A stretch of 64,000 nucleotides of DNA from G963556115 sp963675945 (GTDB lineage Bacteria > Planctomycetota > SZUA-567), in NCBI GenBank assembly GCA_963675945.1, contig OY780932.1, positions 3,534,001 to 3,598,000 on the forward strand. Reading direction: 5' to 3'. Positions 8,550 to 17,619 of this stretch are shown here, piece after piece (the first letter of the stretch is position 1; every line of letters starts with the position of its first letter). A program made the position numbers and the translations under genes. The notes under the pieces were generated by a model, which saw nothing but the letters and a program-made list of their open reading frames with translations, was not told where the DNA came from and searched no databases.

Positions 8550-9305
8550 ATGCTGTCAAAAAAGATGCTCAAAGCCTCAATCCAATATCTCATTATCACT
8601 CTCGTCTCTTTCTTTATCTTACAATCCATTCTGATACTTATGCACGAGTTTACCCACAGCACCACCGCTTGGCTTCTAGGCTGCAAGCATGACCCGCTGG
8701 AAATTGTCTGGGGTAACCCTCTGCTGATGACCGGCTGGGATGAAGGTGTACACTACTCCAAGCTCTTCCCCGTACGCGGTGATATTCACGAAGCAGTAAT
8801 CGGTGCCATGCCCCTGCTGCTGCATGCAGTGCTAATCACCCTAGGGCTGCTACTCCTAAAAACTAAGGGTATACGCCGACAGCGCTGGTCTTTTCATCTA
8901 ATCTTCTGGTTCATAATTGCGAACCTGATGGAGCTTACCGCGTATATCCTAATGCGCCCGTTTGCCCCGAATGGCGATACCGGCCACTTCAACCGCGGAC
9001 TGAATATCTCTCCCTGGTTCCTCTTTATTATTGGCACCCTGCTGCTGATCTATACCATCCACTATATCTGTAGCAGAGTCCTCCCCGTTATGTACAGCCT
9101 CTTTGCCGGTTCAAACCAGCTATCCCGCTGGCTGATTCTCAGTCTCACCGCCTTTATTATCTTCCTCTGGGGTAGTGGTTTGCGGGTAATATTCTACCTC
9201 TATCCCGATCCGCAATGGAAATTCGGTCTGCTTGGCCTTGCCGGCTTTATAATTCTGCTCATTCTCTACCGCCCTTGCGTCAACAGCACCGACACCAATT
9301 CTTAG
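8550..9305 (+). CDS. Integral membrane protein with HExxH zinc-protease motif
   Basis: A 251-residue protein with about six predicted membrane segments (near 12-31, 83-104, 113-135, 151-171, 190-212 and 224-242). The first segment ends in HEFTH (His32, Glu33, His36), the zinc ligand and catalytic pattern of membrane-embedded metalloproteases such as M50. NGDTGHF at 141-147 could supply a third ligand. This makes it a candidate intramembrane or membrane-bound protease, but I cannot assign a family with certainty, and a fortuitous HExxH is possible. GGAG lies about ten bases before the ATG. Its stop overlaps by four bases the stop of the convergent permease gene. Confidence 0.7.
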   Translation: MLSKKMLKASIQYLIITLVSFFILQSILILMHEFTHSTTAWLLGCKHDPLEIVWGNPLLMTGWDEGVHYSKLFPVRGDIHEAVIGAMPLLLHAVLITLGLLLLKTKGIRRQRWSFHLIFWFIIANLMELTAYILMRPFAPNGDTGHFNRGLNISPWFLFIIGTLLLIYTIHYICSRVLPVMYSLFAGSNQLSRWLILSLTAFIIFLWGSGLRVIFYLYPDPQWKFGLLGLAGFIILLILYRPCVNSTDTNS

Positions 9306-11140
9306 TTACGCCTACGCTCACTGAGGAGGAAGATATCCTTGAGCAGATTGTCATTCTTAGCCTCCAGCCAGCGCTGATCAAAGTTCTTATCCTGAATCAC
9401 CTGCGCAATCGCTGCTAATGCCTGAAGATGAAAACGCCGCTTATCCCGCGTACCGATAATTACAAAGATAGCTTTTACTTCCCTGGCGTTACCGGTAAAG
9501 TAAACCCCATCCCGACTCCGTACAAGCAACAAGTCGAATAACTCCTCCCCTTCCAGAATAATATGCGGTATCGCCACCGTCGGCACAATCGCCGTACTGC
9601 TCGCCTCCTCCCGTTCACACAGCAGCCGAAAAATTTCCTCCTCAGAGATCTTGATCCTGCCGGCAAGCGCCGCGGCAACCTGCTTAAACAGAGCCTCCCG
9701 CTCCACCTTTCCTTCTAGGTCTAAAACTGCCGCTCTACTCACAACCTCATCAAAATCATCATGCACAATCTCATCCCGATGATGGAGTATCCCTTTGAGC
9801 TCTGATTCTAAATCATATGAATCAAGCTTTTTATTCCCGACCCGCGCAATCAGATGCACCCAGGCGGACTCAAAATCTGCCCGTTTCTTGCCGTAGAAGA
9901 AATACAACAATAACGCAATAGCGACCAATCCCAAACTGATCTTCAAGGTAGTAAGCCCCATATCACTGATAATAAAGCCAAAAGCAATTATGCTCAGAAT
10001 CTGTAACCACGGATAAAATGGAGCCTGAAAACTTGGCCGATAATTCTGCAACTTACTCTCACGCAGGATAATTATCGCTATATTCGCCAGGATATAGGAG
10101 GTCAGAACCACGGTGGAAGCCGCTTTTACCAGTACTTCCAACGGCAAGAACAAGGTCACCGAGATAAAGACCATGGTAAGGAGTAATGCACGCACCGGGG
10201 TAGCAAAACGTTTATTGACAACCGCGAAGAACCCCGGAATCAACTTGTCCCGGCTGAGCGCAATCGGATAGCGCGCGGCCGACATTATACCAGCATTGGC
10301 CGTAGTGACAAAGGCAAGCATTGCGGCCAGCGATATTGCGTAGAACCCGAAATCACCGGCAAAGACCCTGGCCGTATCAGCAATAGGGGTCAGCGAAGTT
10401 TTAAGCTGCTCGGCAGGTAGCACCCCGACCGTAACCACCAGTAGGAGTACATAGAGTATAGTAATAACCACTACCGCCGTTATCATCCCCAGCGGGATAT
10501 TTCGCTGCGGGTTTACCACCTCTTCGGCCATACTCGATATTTTAAGTAAGCCGCCGAAGGAAACAAAGACCAAACCACTGGTAAGGAGTACCGCCTCCAT
10601 CCCATGCGGAACAAACGGATCAAAATTCGTTACCGCAACCTGAGATATCCCCCCTAAAAAATATAGTACCATAAGCACTATCAGCCCGACAACCAGGATA
10701 ATCTCCAGTCGTACCGCTTCCTTCACTCCTATTATGTTAATAATAACAAAGAGGACACACACAACCACTCCAAGTACAGTAGAATCAATCCCTGTCACCA
10801 GATGCAGCAGTTCCGCAATACCGAAGATAGCAAAAGCGGTCTTGAGTGAGAGCGCGAACCAGCTCATCACTCCAGAGAGTGTCCCAAGCATCGGCCCCAT
10901 ACTCCGATTTACATAATAATAATCACCTCCGGCTTTAGGCATAGCGGTTGAGAGTTCGACAATATTGAGCACCCCGCAGAGTGCCAGAATACCGGCAATA
11001 AAGTACGAGAATACCACCGCCGGCCCGGCACTGGCGAAAGCTATCCCCGGAAGAATAAATATTCCCGAGCTGATCATCGCCCCGGCAGCCAGACTGAATA
11101 TCCCAATAAATGACAACTCTTTCTTCAGTGTAGCACTCAT
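9302..11140 (-). CDS. APC-family amino acid permease fused to a PTS EIIA-type domain
   Basis: A 612-residue two-part protein. Residues 1 to about 415 form a twelve-helix APC transporter: GIFSLAAGAMISSGIFILPG is the helix-1 substrate and ion-binding signature, and PKAGGDYYYV follows. Residues from about 465 to 605 resemble PTS EIIA of the fructose/nitrogen type, with VAIPHIIL placing His526 at the usual phosphorylation site. Transport of an amino acid across the inner membrane is expected; the EIIA part would allow regulation by phosphorylation or act as a degenerate regulatory module. No HPr or EI gene is present here. A strong GGGGGAGAT site precedes the ATG at 11140. Confidence 0.85.
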   Translation of the reverse strand: MSATLKKELSFIGIFSLAAGAMISSGIFILPGIAFASAGPAVVFSYFIAGILALCGVLNIVELSTAMPKAGGDYYYVNRSMGPMLGTLSGVMSWFALSLKTAFAIFGIAELLHLVTGIDSTVLGVVVCVLFVIINIIGVKEAVRLEIILVVGLIVLMVLYFLGGISQVAVTNFDPFVPHGMEAVLLTSGLVFVSFGGLLKISSMAEEVVNPQRNIPLGMITAVVVITILYVLLLVVTVGVLPAEQLKTSLTPIADTARVFAGDFGFYAISLAAMLAFVTTANAGIMSAARYPIALSRDKLIPGFFAVVNKRFATPVRALLLTMVFISVTLFLPLEVLVKAASTVVLTSYILANIAIIILRESKLQNYRPSFQAPFYPWLQILSIIAFGFIISDMGLTTLKISLGLVAIALLLYFFYGKKRADFESAWVHLIARVGNKKLDSYDLESELKGILHHRDEIVHDDFDEVVSRAAVLDLEGKVEREALFKQVAAALAGRIKISEEEIFRLLCEREEASSTAIVPTVAIPHIILEGEELFDLLLVRSRDGVYFTGNAREVKAIFVIIGTRDKRRFHLQALAAIAQVIQDKNFDQRWLEAKNDNLLKDIFLLSERRRN

Positions 11141-11233
11141 ATCTCCCCCTTTGTATAAAGATTACGTATTTCCATATTATACCCTAATTATCATTGTTCC
11201 CCAACCCTATCAGCTCATTCGGCAAAAAAAAAA

Positions 11234-11255
11234 CAGGCTCCCCGGAAGGAGCCTG
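11234..11255 (-). terminator. Intrinsic terminator after the RACo-like gene
   Basis: CAGGCTCC and GGAGCCTG form an 8-bp stem with a 6-nt loop. On the minus strand it is followed directly by a T9 run (11224-11233 region), about 20 bp beyond the stop at 11275. Confidence 0.9.
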
Positions 11256-11274
11256 CAAGACCTTGCGTCAACCA

Positions 11275-12867
11275 TCAACAGGATAACAGCATATTATCGA
11301 TATACAAATCCTCAAAATCCTCATCGAGATTCAATTCAACCACCTCAATCTTACCCGCTATCTCCTCCAGACAGGAGATCGTCTCGACCTTATCAATAGC
11401 CACGTAAGCTCCCCCCAAGGAAGTATTTCCCACCAATTCAACCTGCTCAATACTGATACCCGGCAGCAGCCCACAGAGCAGCGCCGATTCAATATTCAGA
11501 TGCATACCAAAACCACCCGCCAGGTATACTCGCTCCAGCTCACTCGCCGTCAATTCATACCGATTGAGCATGGTTTCAATCCCCGCCGCCACTGCCGCCT
11601 TGGCCTGAAGGAGTGAAGATATGTCCGCTTCGGTAATCGTCGGTGAATCCGCCTCTGCCACTCCAGTCAGGCAGAACGCCATCCCCTCTACTCCAGAGCG
11701 TACATACGCAGCATACTCAGTAATGAATTTTTCGGTAAATCTACCAGTCATACTGAGCAGACCCTCACGTACAGCTGACGCAAAAAAATCGAAGTAAGCG
11801 GTACCACAGATTCCTAGCGCTTTCTGCCCATGCCCGATTACTTCCAGTTCAACGGCACCTGCACCAAGGTTTATATGACTTACTGCACCATGCGCCGCTC
11901 TTGTTCCCGAACTCAGTCCCGCCCCTTCAAACGCCGGACCCGCGGCGGTAGAACATCCTGCGAGGCCTTTACCCGTATTTAAGATCATCTCACCATTTGT
12001 GCCGACATCAACTATAAGTGTAGGTTTCTCCGCCTCACTCACCCCGCTTATAAGCGCCCCGGCGAGTACATCCGCGCCCAGATACGCCGATACAGACGGT
12101 AACAGAATTACTTGTACTCCTGCATCTATGCCAAAGGCTTCTGCACAGCTCAGTATTCTGGTCTCGGTAAAGATTGGAGTAAACGGTGCCACGCCCAGAG
12201 TCTCAGGGTTGACTCCCGCGCAAAAATGCTGCATCGTGGTATTACCTGCAATCACAATCTCCTCAATATCAGCAAATTCTAACTCTCGGCTCGCCAAGGC
12301 TTTCAGTATCAGCGGCAGCAAGGTCTCCTGCATTATCACCCCTTTGAGCTTCTCTACCATCTCTTGATTATTCTGACATAATTTAATCCGGGTAAGTACA
12401 TTATCACCATACTTAATCTGTTCATTAAAAGCGGTCTCAATCGAGATTATTTCAGCAAGTACCATATCTACCAACATCACCGCCACCGTAGTCGTCCCGA
12501 CATCTATAGCGATACTGTATTTCTTCTCTCCAGGCTCTTTATCGGTAAAATTCTGAGTACGATCCGAGATAATCTTGAACTCGGAGATAACACTGGATTT
12601 TTTTGCAATAACACTCTTCTCTGGAACAGAGATGGTCGCAGACTTAGAGGCTGAAAGAGTAAAGAGACATGCGTACACTCTCTGCTTAGCAGTAGCTATC
12701 TCCCCATTATGAATATTTACCAGCTCACCTTCCAAAAGATCAATACTGCACCCGCCGCATTTTCCGATCTCAGCGCACCTCGTATCAAGCTGCACACCCA
12801 ATTCGGCCAGGATCGCAGTCAATCGTCTCTTCTCAGAACTGGGCTCAAAGGAAAAAGTCATAGTCAT
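11275..12867 (-). CDS. RACo/RamA-like ASKHA ATPase with [2Fe-2S] ferredoxin domain
   Basis: Resembles the reductive activators of corrinoid proteins, which use ATP and a [2Fe-2S] cluster to return Co(II) to Co(I) in methyltransferase systems. The N-terminal ferredoxin domain has Cys31, Cys37, Cys40 and Cys67. The ASKHA fold follows, with AIDVGTTTVAVMLVD (phosphate 1), IVDVGTNGEM and a C-terminal YLAGGFGMHL. The length of 530 residues is slightly short for the family. Its ATG overlaps the stop of the upstream glycosyltransferase (ATGA at 12864-12867), so the two are translationally coupled even though their jobs look unrelated. No corrinoid protein or methyltransferase gene lies in the window, so the partner is unknown. 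Confidence 0.85.
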   Translation of the reverse strand: MTMTFSFEPSSEKRRLTAILAELGVQLDTRCAEIGKCGGCSIDLLEGELVNIHNGEIATAKQRVYACLFTLSASKSATISVPEKSVIAKKSSVISEFKIISDRTQNFTDKEPGEKKYSIAIDVGTTTVAVMLVDMVLAEIISIETAFNEQIKYGDNVLTRIKLCQNNQEMVEKLKGVIMQETLLPLILKALASRELEFADIEEIVIAGNTTMQHFCAGVNPETLGVAPFTPIFTETRILSCAEAFGIDAGVQVILLPSVSAYLGADVLAGALISGVSEAEKPTLIVDVGTNGEMILNTGKGLAGCSTAAGPAFEGAGLSSGTRAAHGAVSHINLGAGAVELEVIGHGQKALGICGTAYFDFFASAVREGLLSMTGRFTEKFITEYAAYVRSGVEGMAFCLTGVAEADSPTITEADISSLLQAKAAVAAGIETMLNRYELTASELERVYLAGGFGMHLNIESALLCGLLPGISIEQVELVGNTSLGGAYVAIDKVETISCLEEIAGKIEVVELNLDEDFEDLYIDNMLLSC

Positions 12868-14027
12868 TTTTGTGCCCTCTTCTTCATCTCAACAATCTCC
12901 TGCATAACCTCTATCGTCTCATTTACTACCTGCTTGAAGGTTCGGTGGCGTACATCTCGCTCCGCAGCCTTGCCCATCCGCTCCCGAACCTCCTTATCCT
13001 GGAGTATAGACAGGTATTCCACCAATTCCTCTACAGCATTATACGAACTGAGGACAAAGCCACTCTCCCCATGCTTGACCAATTCATGCGAACCATTTTC
13101 CGGAGTCGTTATTACCGGCACCCCACACGCCATCGCCTCAACCGTAACCCCGGCACACGGATCATACATAGTTGGGAGTATAGAGACGTCACTGGCGACA
13201 TAGAGCTTCTCTGGCATCGAATACGCCCCAACAAAGATCATATCCCGCTCATCCAGGCCAAACCCCAGCCCTCGCTCAGTGAATTCGTCAATATCTCCCT
13301 TACCACCGATAATAATTCTGCAAGAGTTATGTCGCCGTTTAATCAGCGCCATAGCCTCTAGAATTGTTTTCAAACCCTTACGCGGCCAATTATGTGAGAG
13401 ATAAGAGATAACAAATTCATCCTCACCAATATTAAAGTCATTACGAGTGCTCTCTCGAAACTTACTGGCGACGGTAATATTAAAACGCATATTGTCAATC
13501 CCGTTATGCACCACAAAGACCCTGTCCGCAGAGACATTACCGTAAAGTTTTGAATGCTCGCGGATAAGATGAGAATTTGCCATTATCGCAGTGCAATTAT
13601 TCTTATTGTAGAGTTGATTCTCCAGCCAGAGCTGAGCCGAATGTGTAGGGGTGATAATCCGCTTTAAAAAATTTATCATACGGTTGGGAAAGCGCAGCGA
13701 GAGCCAGTGTTCATGGGCTCCTCCACCCATAAAGTACAGATCAGCTGGGAAAGCTTGAGTAAGAGCATAGACGATATCATAATCATTTTTTTTATTCTGA
13801 ATAATCTTCATGAAATTACGCGCAAAGGAGAGTATCCGCAGCCAACCGGGTTTATTAAACATCGGCACCAGACACTTACCCGCCTTGGCATTCAGATCTT
13901 CCAGAATGTTGCCGTAGCAGTCGACCTCATGTCCCTCGGCAATCAGTGCATTTGCAAGATCAACCGCATATCTCTCAGCTCCACCCCCGCTCAGTGTGAA
14001 CTTTTTATTTACCAGTGCGATCTTCAT
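12864..14027 (-). CDS. Family 4 glycosyltransferase (WaaG-like)
   Basis: A GT-B glycosyltransferase of 387 residues. The N-terminal IALVNKKFTLSGGGAERYA is the acceptor-side glycine motif of GT4 enzymes such as LPS glucosyltransferase I (WaaG). The C-terminal half holds SHNWPRKGLKT, RIIIGGKGD and the EAMACGVPVITT nucleotide-sugar site with its Glu-x7-Glu pattern. A role in lipopolysaccharide core or another surface glycan is likely. The ATG at 14027 is preferred over one at 14033, because the latter is too close to the AAAGA site. It is followed by the RACo-like gene with a 4-bp overlap. Confidence 0.88.
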   Translation of the reverse strand: MKIALVNKKFTLSGGGAERYAVDLANALIAEGHEVDCYGNILEDLNAKAGKCLVPMFNKPGWLRILSFARNFMKIIQNKKNDYDIVYALTQAFPADLYFMGGGAHEHWLSLRFPNRMINFLKRIITPTHSAQLWLENQLYNKNNCTAIMANSHLIREHSKLYGNVSADRVFVVHNGIDNMRFNITVASKFRESTRNDFNIGEDEFVISYLSHNWPRKGLKTILEAMALIKRRHNSCRIIIGGKGDIDEFTERGLGFGLDERDMIFVGAYSMPEKLYVASDVSILPTMYDPCAGVTVEAMACGVPVITTPENGSHELVKHGESGFVLSSYNAVEELVEYLSILQDKEVRERMGKAAERDVRHRTFKQVVNETIEVMQEIVEMKKRAQK

Positions 14028-14226
14028 ACACATTCTTTCATAATAATCGAAAATACCTTTTGAATTATACCTAAATTCCTATACTATTTAAATAGTTGAG
14101 TAAGATTTTTCTCATATTATCCTGCTTACTCGCCAGATGTTTTCCATAACCATTTTTCAGAAACGACCTACTCAGCACGCGTAGTCCAGCCTTATTCATA
14201 TTAACCGCCACTACAAAGGAGAAACA

Positions 14227-14514
14227 ATGCCAGATACCAACAACAGCAGAGAAGAAAAGAAGATCAAACTCCACATCGACCCTGAAATTGAATACAAATA
14301 CCGCGACTTATTCAATATCCACATCTCTGCAGAGGATGTCGTCCTTGAATTCGGCAATATTCAACGAGGAGTGCAAGAACAGGGTGCCATCAAGGACATA
14401 ATTGTGCTCTCTCCCGCCAATGCCATCAGGCTTCAACAGGCGCTAGCACAATCAATTGAGAATATGCAGCAAAGAATCAAAGAATTCAATGAACAGCGCG
14501 AGAACAAGAAATAG
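14227..14514 (+). CDS. DUF3467 family small protein
   Basis: A 95-residue cytoplasmic protein. The pattern YRDLFNIHISAEDVVLEFG followed by VLSPANAIRLQQAL matches the DUF3467 family, whose function is unknown; related bacterial proteins are small, alpha/beta, and end in a helix as here (SIENMQQRIKEFNEQ). AAGGAGA lies just before the ATG. It stands alone, divergent from the glycosyltransferase and followed by a long repeat-rich spacer. Confidence 0.8.
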   Translation: MPDTNNSREEKKIKLHIDPEIEYKYRDLFNIHISAEDVVLEFGNIQRGVQEQGAIKDIIVLSPANAIRLQQALAQSIENMQQRIKEFNEQRENKK

Positions 14515-15150
14515 CAGAAAAACCCTCAGCCAGTAACTGTGTACTGGCTGTATTACTCGCTTCAGCGAAGCATGAAAATTGCGTTGACAATTTTCTGGTA
14601 TGTCGAAAGTTTTTTTAACATTGCGGATAATTCCTCCTCGCATATTCCACACACTCGTATAACGCTTAAACGCTTACGAAAATTGTGATCAAACGGACAA
14701 CCGTTTACGAGGTTGTAAGGGCAAGTAGCTCTTACTCAGGGGCTTGAGGATCTTAATACCCGTAAAAGGTACGGATAGTCCCCAAAAAAAAGATTGTTTT
14801 AGCCTTAACGTGCAGGCCTTCGGGTCAAGATTTTAGGCTGGCTGATGTCTGAGCTCTTACCGCAAAGCGATATTCGCAACCTCACCCCTCAGCGATCTAT
14901 GATTATACTCTCAGCCGCTGCTCTTCCGCTCGCACCGTCTTCGACATACCTCTGGAAAAGGTATGCTAAACGCCCAGCTTAAGCTGGGCGGGCTACAGAA
15001 GCAGCCTCAGCCAGTAACTACGTTACTGGCTGTATCACCCGTCTTATCAAGTATGGGAAATCACCTTAGTGATTTCCCATATTCTCATCTATACAGAAAA
15101 ATACGTAAGTAATTTTCTTGAATTGACTTAAGATGTCAGTCATGCAGAAA
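14515..15150. repeat. Intergenic cluster of hairpins and dispersed repeats
   Basis: No gene is seen in these 636 bp. Seven inverted repeats were found: 14527-14550, 14574-14595, 14945-14965, 14971-14990 (a 20-base perfect palindrome), 15008-15032, 15052-15081 (13-bp stem) and 15095-15118. The segments starting at 14526 and 15007 are direct copies of each other (CTCAGCCAGTAACT, then TACTGGCTGTAT). Bases 14708-14750 repeat 7844-7887 in inverted orientation. The region probably holds the 3' end of both flanking convergent transcripts plus REP-like or miniature-element debris. Confidence 0.7.
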
Positions 15151-16320
15151 TTATTTCACAAGCTTGGGCAAGAGATATTTGAGTACTTTACCTAAATACC
15201 CACCCTTGGTATCCATTGCCGCATGCGGACAGAGTTCATGACAACAGAAGCAGCGAATACACTTGTCATAATCTATCTCCACCTTCTTTTCACCCATAGT
15301 CATCGCTTTAGCCGGACAGATGCGTACACAAGCATTACACTTAACACATCTGGAAGCCGAGGCCTGAGGATAGACCGTAGCGAATTTCCTGAATAGTTTA
15401 TTAATCAACGGGTTCTTATCAAAAACAGTACCCGCAAATAATCCGAGATCCACACTATGCGGCCACTGCCAGTGCTCCGGCCTAAGTTCAGTGATATCCT
15501 CGCCGACGACCTCTTTATGCTTCCAGGCGATATCCCCGGCCTTGGTTGCTTCTTGAATCATATACAAATCCAGCGGATCGCGTCCCAATATCTCCATCAT
15601 AGTCGCATCAATAGCTATCGAATCCACCCCGGCCGCCATGAATCCGGTAGCATTAGGTCTACCGGCTGTAGGTCCCATTCCATCCATAGCCACAATCGCA
15701 TCCAGGATATGCAAATCAGCCTTAATACAATCTGAGATCTCATAGATCATTCTGGCAAACATGTTATAATCTTTGCCCGCACGATAATGCCACTCGAATT
15801 TCCGCGAACCGACCACAGCTCCAAACATATTCTTAGTGGCAGCGGTGAGCAACATCTGCCCATGGGTCTTCAGGCGTGGCAGGTTTACCACAACATCTGC
15901 CTCAAGCAATTCTTTGGCCAGGGTAAGTTTTTTAAAGACGCCCTGGGGTGTAGCCACATCCATAGGCGTAAACTCAACCAACTCTATCCCAAGTTCAGCA
16001 GCCACATCAAGGATTCCCGCGCTCTTGGCAACCTTCCGTGCCGATTCCATCCCAGGGCTGTCTCCTGCCGAGACCTTAGCACCAAAATCAAGCAGTAACT
16101 GGGCAACTGCTTTAAAAACCATAGGATTAGTGCATGCCGGAACACTTGCCGGACGAGACATTACCAGATTTGGCTTGAGAATAACGTCATCCCCACTCTT
16201 GACGAACGCTGCCAAACCTCCATGGGGTTCAAGCAATTTGAGAATACTATGCTTAAGTTCTTCGAGTTTATAGGTTTGCTGCTTACAGAGAGTAATCAGA
16301 GGCCTTCCTGCTTCTGCCAT
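15151..16320 (-). CDS. DUF362 protein with C-terminal 2[4Fe-4S] ferredoxin domain
   Basis: A 389-residue protein. Residues 40-300 are the DUF362 domain (VILKPNLVMS, ADVVVNLPRLKTHG, TAATKNMFGAVVG). The last hundred residues contain CVKCNACVRICPAKA and CIRCFCCHELCPHAA, two [4Fe-4S] clusters. DUF362 proteins are widespread in anaerobes; the biochemical role is unknown but electron transfer coupled to the DUF362 domain is likely. GAAAGGAAAG precedes the ATG. It is 20 bp downstream of the CDP-alcohol phosphatidyltransferase gene, and the two probably share a transcript with fxsA. Confidence 0.88.
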   Translation of the reverse strand: MAEAGRPLITLCKQQTYKLEELKHSILKLLEPHGGLAAFVKSGDDVILKPNLVMSRPASVPACTNPMVFKAVAQLLLDFGAKVSAGDSPGMESARKVAKSAGILDVAAELGIELVEFTPMDVATPQGVFKKLTLAKELLEADVVVNLPRLKTHGQMLLTAATKNMFGAVVGSRKFEWHYRAGKDYNMFARMIYEISDCIKADLHILDAIVAMDGMGPTAGRPNATGFMAAGVDSIAIDATMMEILGRDPLDLYMIQEATKAGDIAWKHKEVVGEDITELRPEHWQWPHSVDLGLFAGTVFDKNPLINKLFRKFATVYPQASASRCVKCNACVRICPAKAMTMGEKKVEIDYDKCIRCFCCHELCPHAAMDTKGGYLGKVLKYLLPKLVK

Positions 16321-16340
16321 TCTTTCCTTTCAAAAAACAA

Positions 16341-16961
16341 TTATTTATCGGCTTGCGAACGCATCATAACCGGCAATTGTTTGATATAGAGGAAAAGACT
16401 GACAAGGCCTACGGCAGCAGATAATCCAGATACCCACCAGGCAAAATGCCTGAGTAACTTCTCTGAGATAGACATAATATGTAAATCAGAAGCGAGCAGC
16501 AAGAGCACAAGCACAGCCATTCCGATAGACTGGATTATCATCTTGGCTTTGCCGGCCCACCCTGCCATCAACACAACACCACCTACTGCGGCATAACGCC
16601 GTAGTATCTGCACTCCTGCCTCACGATACAACATAATAACTGTAAACCAGATAGTCACTTGAAAGCGTGGCGAGAGAGCCAGCCCAAGCATAATAAGAGT
16701 GAATAGCATACTATCGGCAACCGGATCAAGCATCTTGCCAAAGTTAGTCACTTTCCCATGTTTTCTAGCCAATTTTCCATCAAATAAATCCGAAAGAAAA
16801 GCCAGGATTGCCACAATGGCAATCCAGACAGAGATCCAGACTTTACCTGTATTTCCAGATTGCTCAGGAGCATACTGCATCAGCAGCCAGAGCAGAGCAA
16901 TTCCTGCCGGAAAACGGAATATAGTCAAAGCGTTTGGTATATTATAAATATTTTTATCCAT
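16341..16961 (-). CDS. pgsA: CDP-alcohol phosphatidyltransferase (PgsA-like)
   Basis: An inner-membrane enzyme of 206 residues that condenses a CDP-activated lipid with an alcohol, most likely glycerol-3-phosphate, to give phosphatidylglycerol phosphate. The signature DG-x2-AR-x8-G-x3-D-x3-D is present: Asp58, Asp61, Gly62, Ala65, Arg66, Gly75, Asp79 and Asp83. The start NIPNALTIFRFPAG is typical of PgsA. Several hydrophobic helices follow. AAGGGAT lies before the ATG, 12 bp after the fxsA stop, so it is probably co-transcribed. PgsA is inferred from the N-terminus; other CDP-alcohol transferases share the signature. Confidence 0.85.
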   Translation of the reverse strand: MDKNIYNIPNALTIFRFPAGIALLWLLMQYAPEQSGNTGKVWISVWIAIVAILAFLSDLFDGKLARKHGKVTNFGKMLDPVADSMLFTLIMLGLALSPRFQVTIWFTVIMLYREAGVQILRRYAAVGGVVLMAGWAGKAKMIIQSIGMAVLVLLLLASDLHIMSISEKLLRHFAWWVSGLSAAVGLVSLFLYIKQLPVMMRSQADK

Positions 16962-16973
16962 ATTTGGTATCCC

Positions 16974-17459
16974 TTAATTATTACTTTTTTCTTCTGTCTT
17001 GTCATCAACAACATTGACATCAACAAACCCCTCCTGTACAGAAGAAGTCGTCCCAGACTCAGTATTGGCTTGGGAAAAGGTTCCATAATTAACAATGTTG
17101 AAATTTGCTTGAATATACTTCTTGAGTAAGAGAGCAAGTACGGAGCGAAATGGCGGGATAAGCAGACAGAAGCCAAAGGCATCGGTCATTATCCCCGGAG
17201 TTATGAGGAGAATACCACCAATAAGTACGAGCGCTGCAGAGAGGATGGAATCAGCAGGCATAGTCCCCGCCTCCAGATCATCCTTGATGGAGTTCAAAAC
17301 CTTAATCCCCTGGCTGCGCGCCAGGTATGCTCCAACAATACCCGTAAGCACAATCAGAGCCAGAGTCTGAATTATACCAATACTCTCACTCAGACTCCAA
17401 AGAATCCTGAATTCAATTACCGGTACCAGAATAAATACTAATGCCAATATTATAAACAT
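16974..17459 (-). CDS. fxsA: FxsA family membrane protein
   Basis: A 161-residue cytoplasmic-membrane protein of the FxsA family. The first half holds hydrophobic segments with VFILVPVIEFRIL and ALIVLTGIVGAYLARSQG; the second has GGILLITPGIMTDAFGFCLLIPPFR, the most conserved family block. The last 40 residues are acidic and polar. E. coli FxsA affects phage exclusion when overproduced; its normal role is unknown. It is first of an apparent minus-strand operon with pgsA and the DUF362 gene. Confidence 0.88.
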   Translation of the reverse strand: MFIILALVFILVPVIEFRILWSLSESIGIIQTLALIVLTGIVGAYLARSQGIKVLNSIKDDLEAGTMPADSILSAALVLIGGILLITPGIMTDAFGFCLLIPPFRSVLALLLKKYIQANFNIVNYGTFSQANTESGTTSSVQEGFVDVNVVDDKTEEKSNN

Positions 17460-17619
17460 AATCGATATTTTACATTTATACCCCAGCAGGTCAAGAGTGA
17501 CCTTGAAGATCAGAGAGTAAAAATCAACCTTTATTTTGTATATCCCAACCGCAAAATTATTATCATAAACTCAGTAAAGAAGCTGCTTCTCATCCCCAAG
17601 TGAGCAGAACCCACCATCC

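Noticed and set aside
14527..15118. Possible CRISPR array
   Set aside because: The repeats are different hairpins at irregular spacing, not identical direct repeats with uniform spacers, and no cas gene is nearby.
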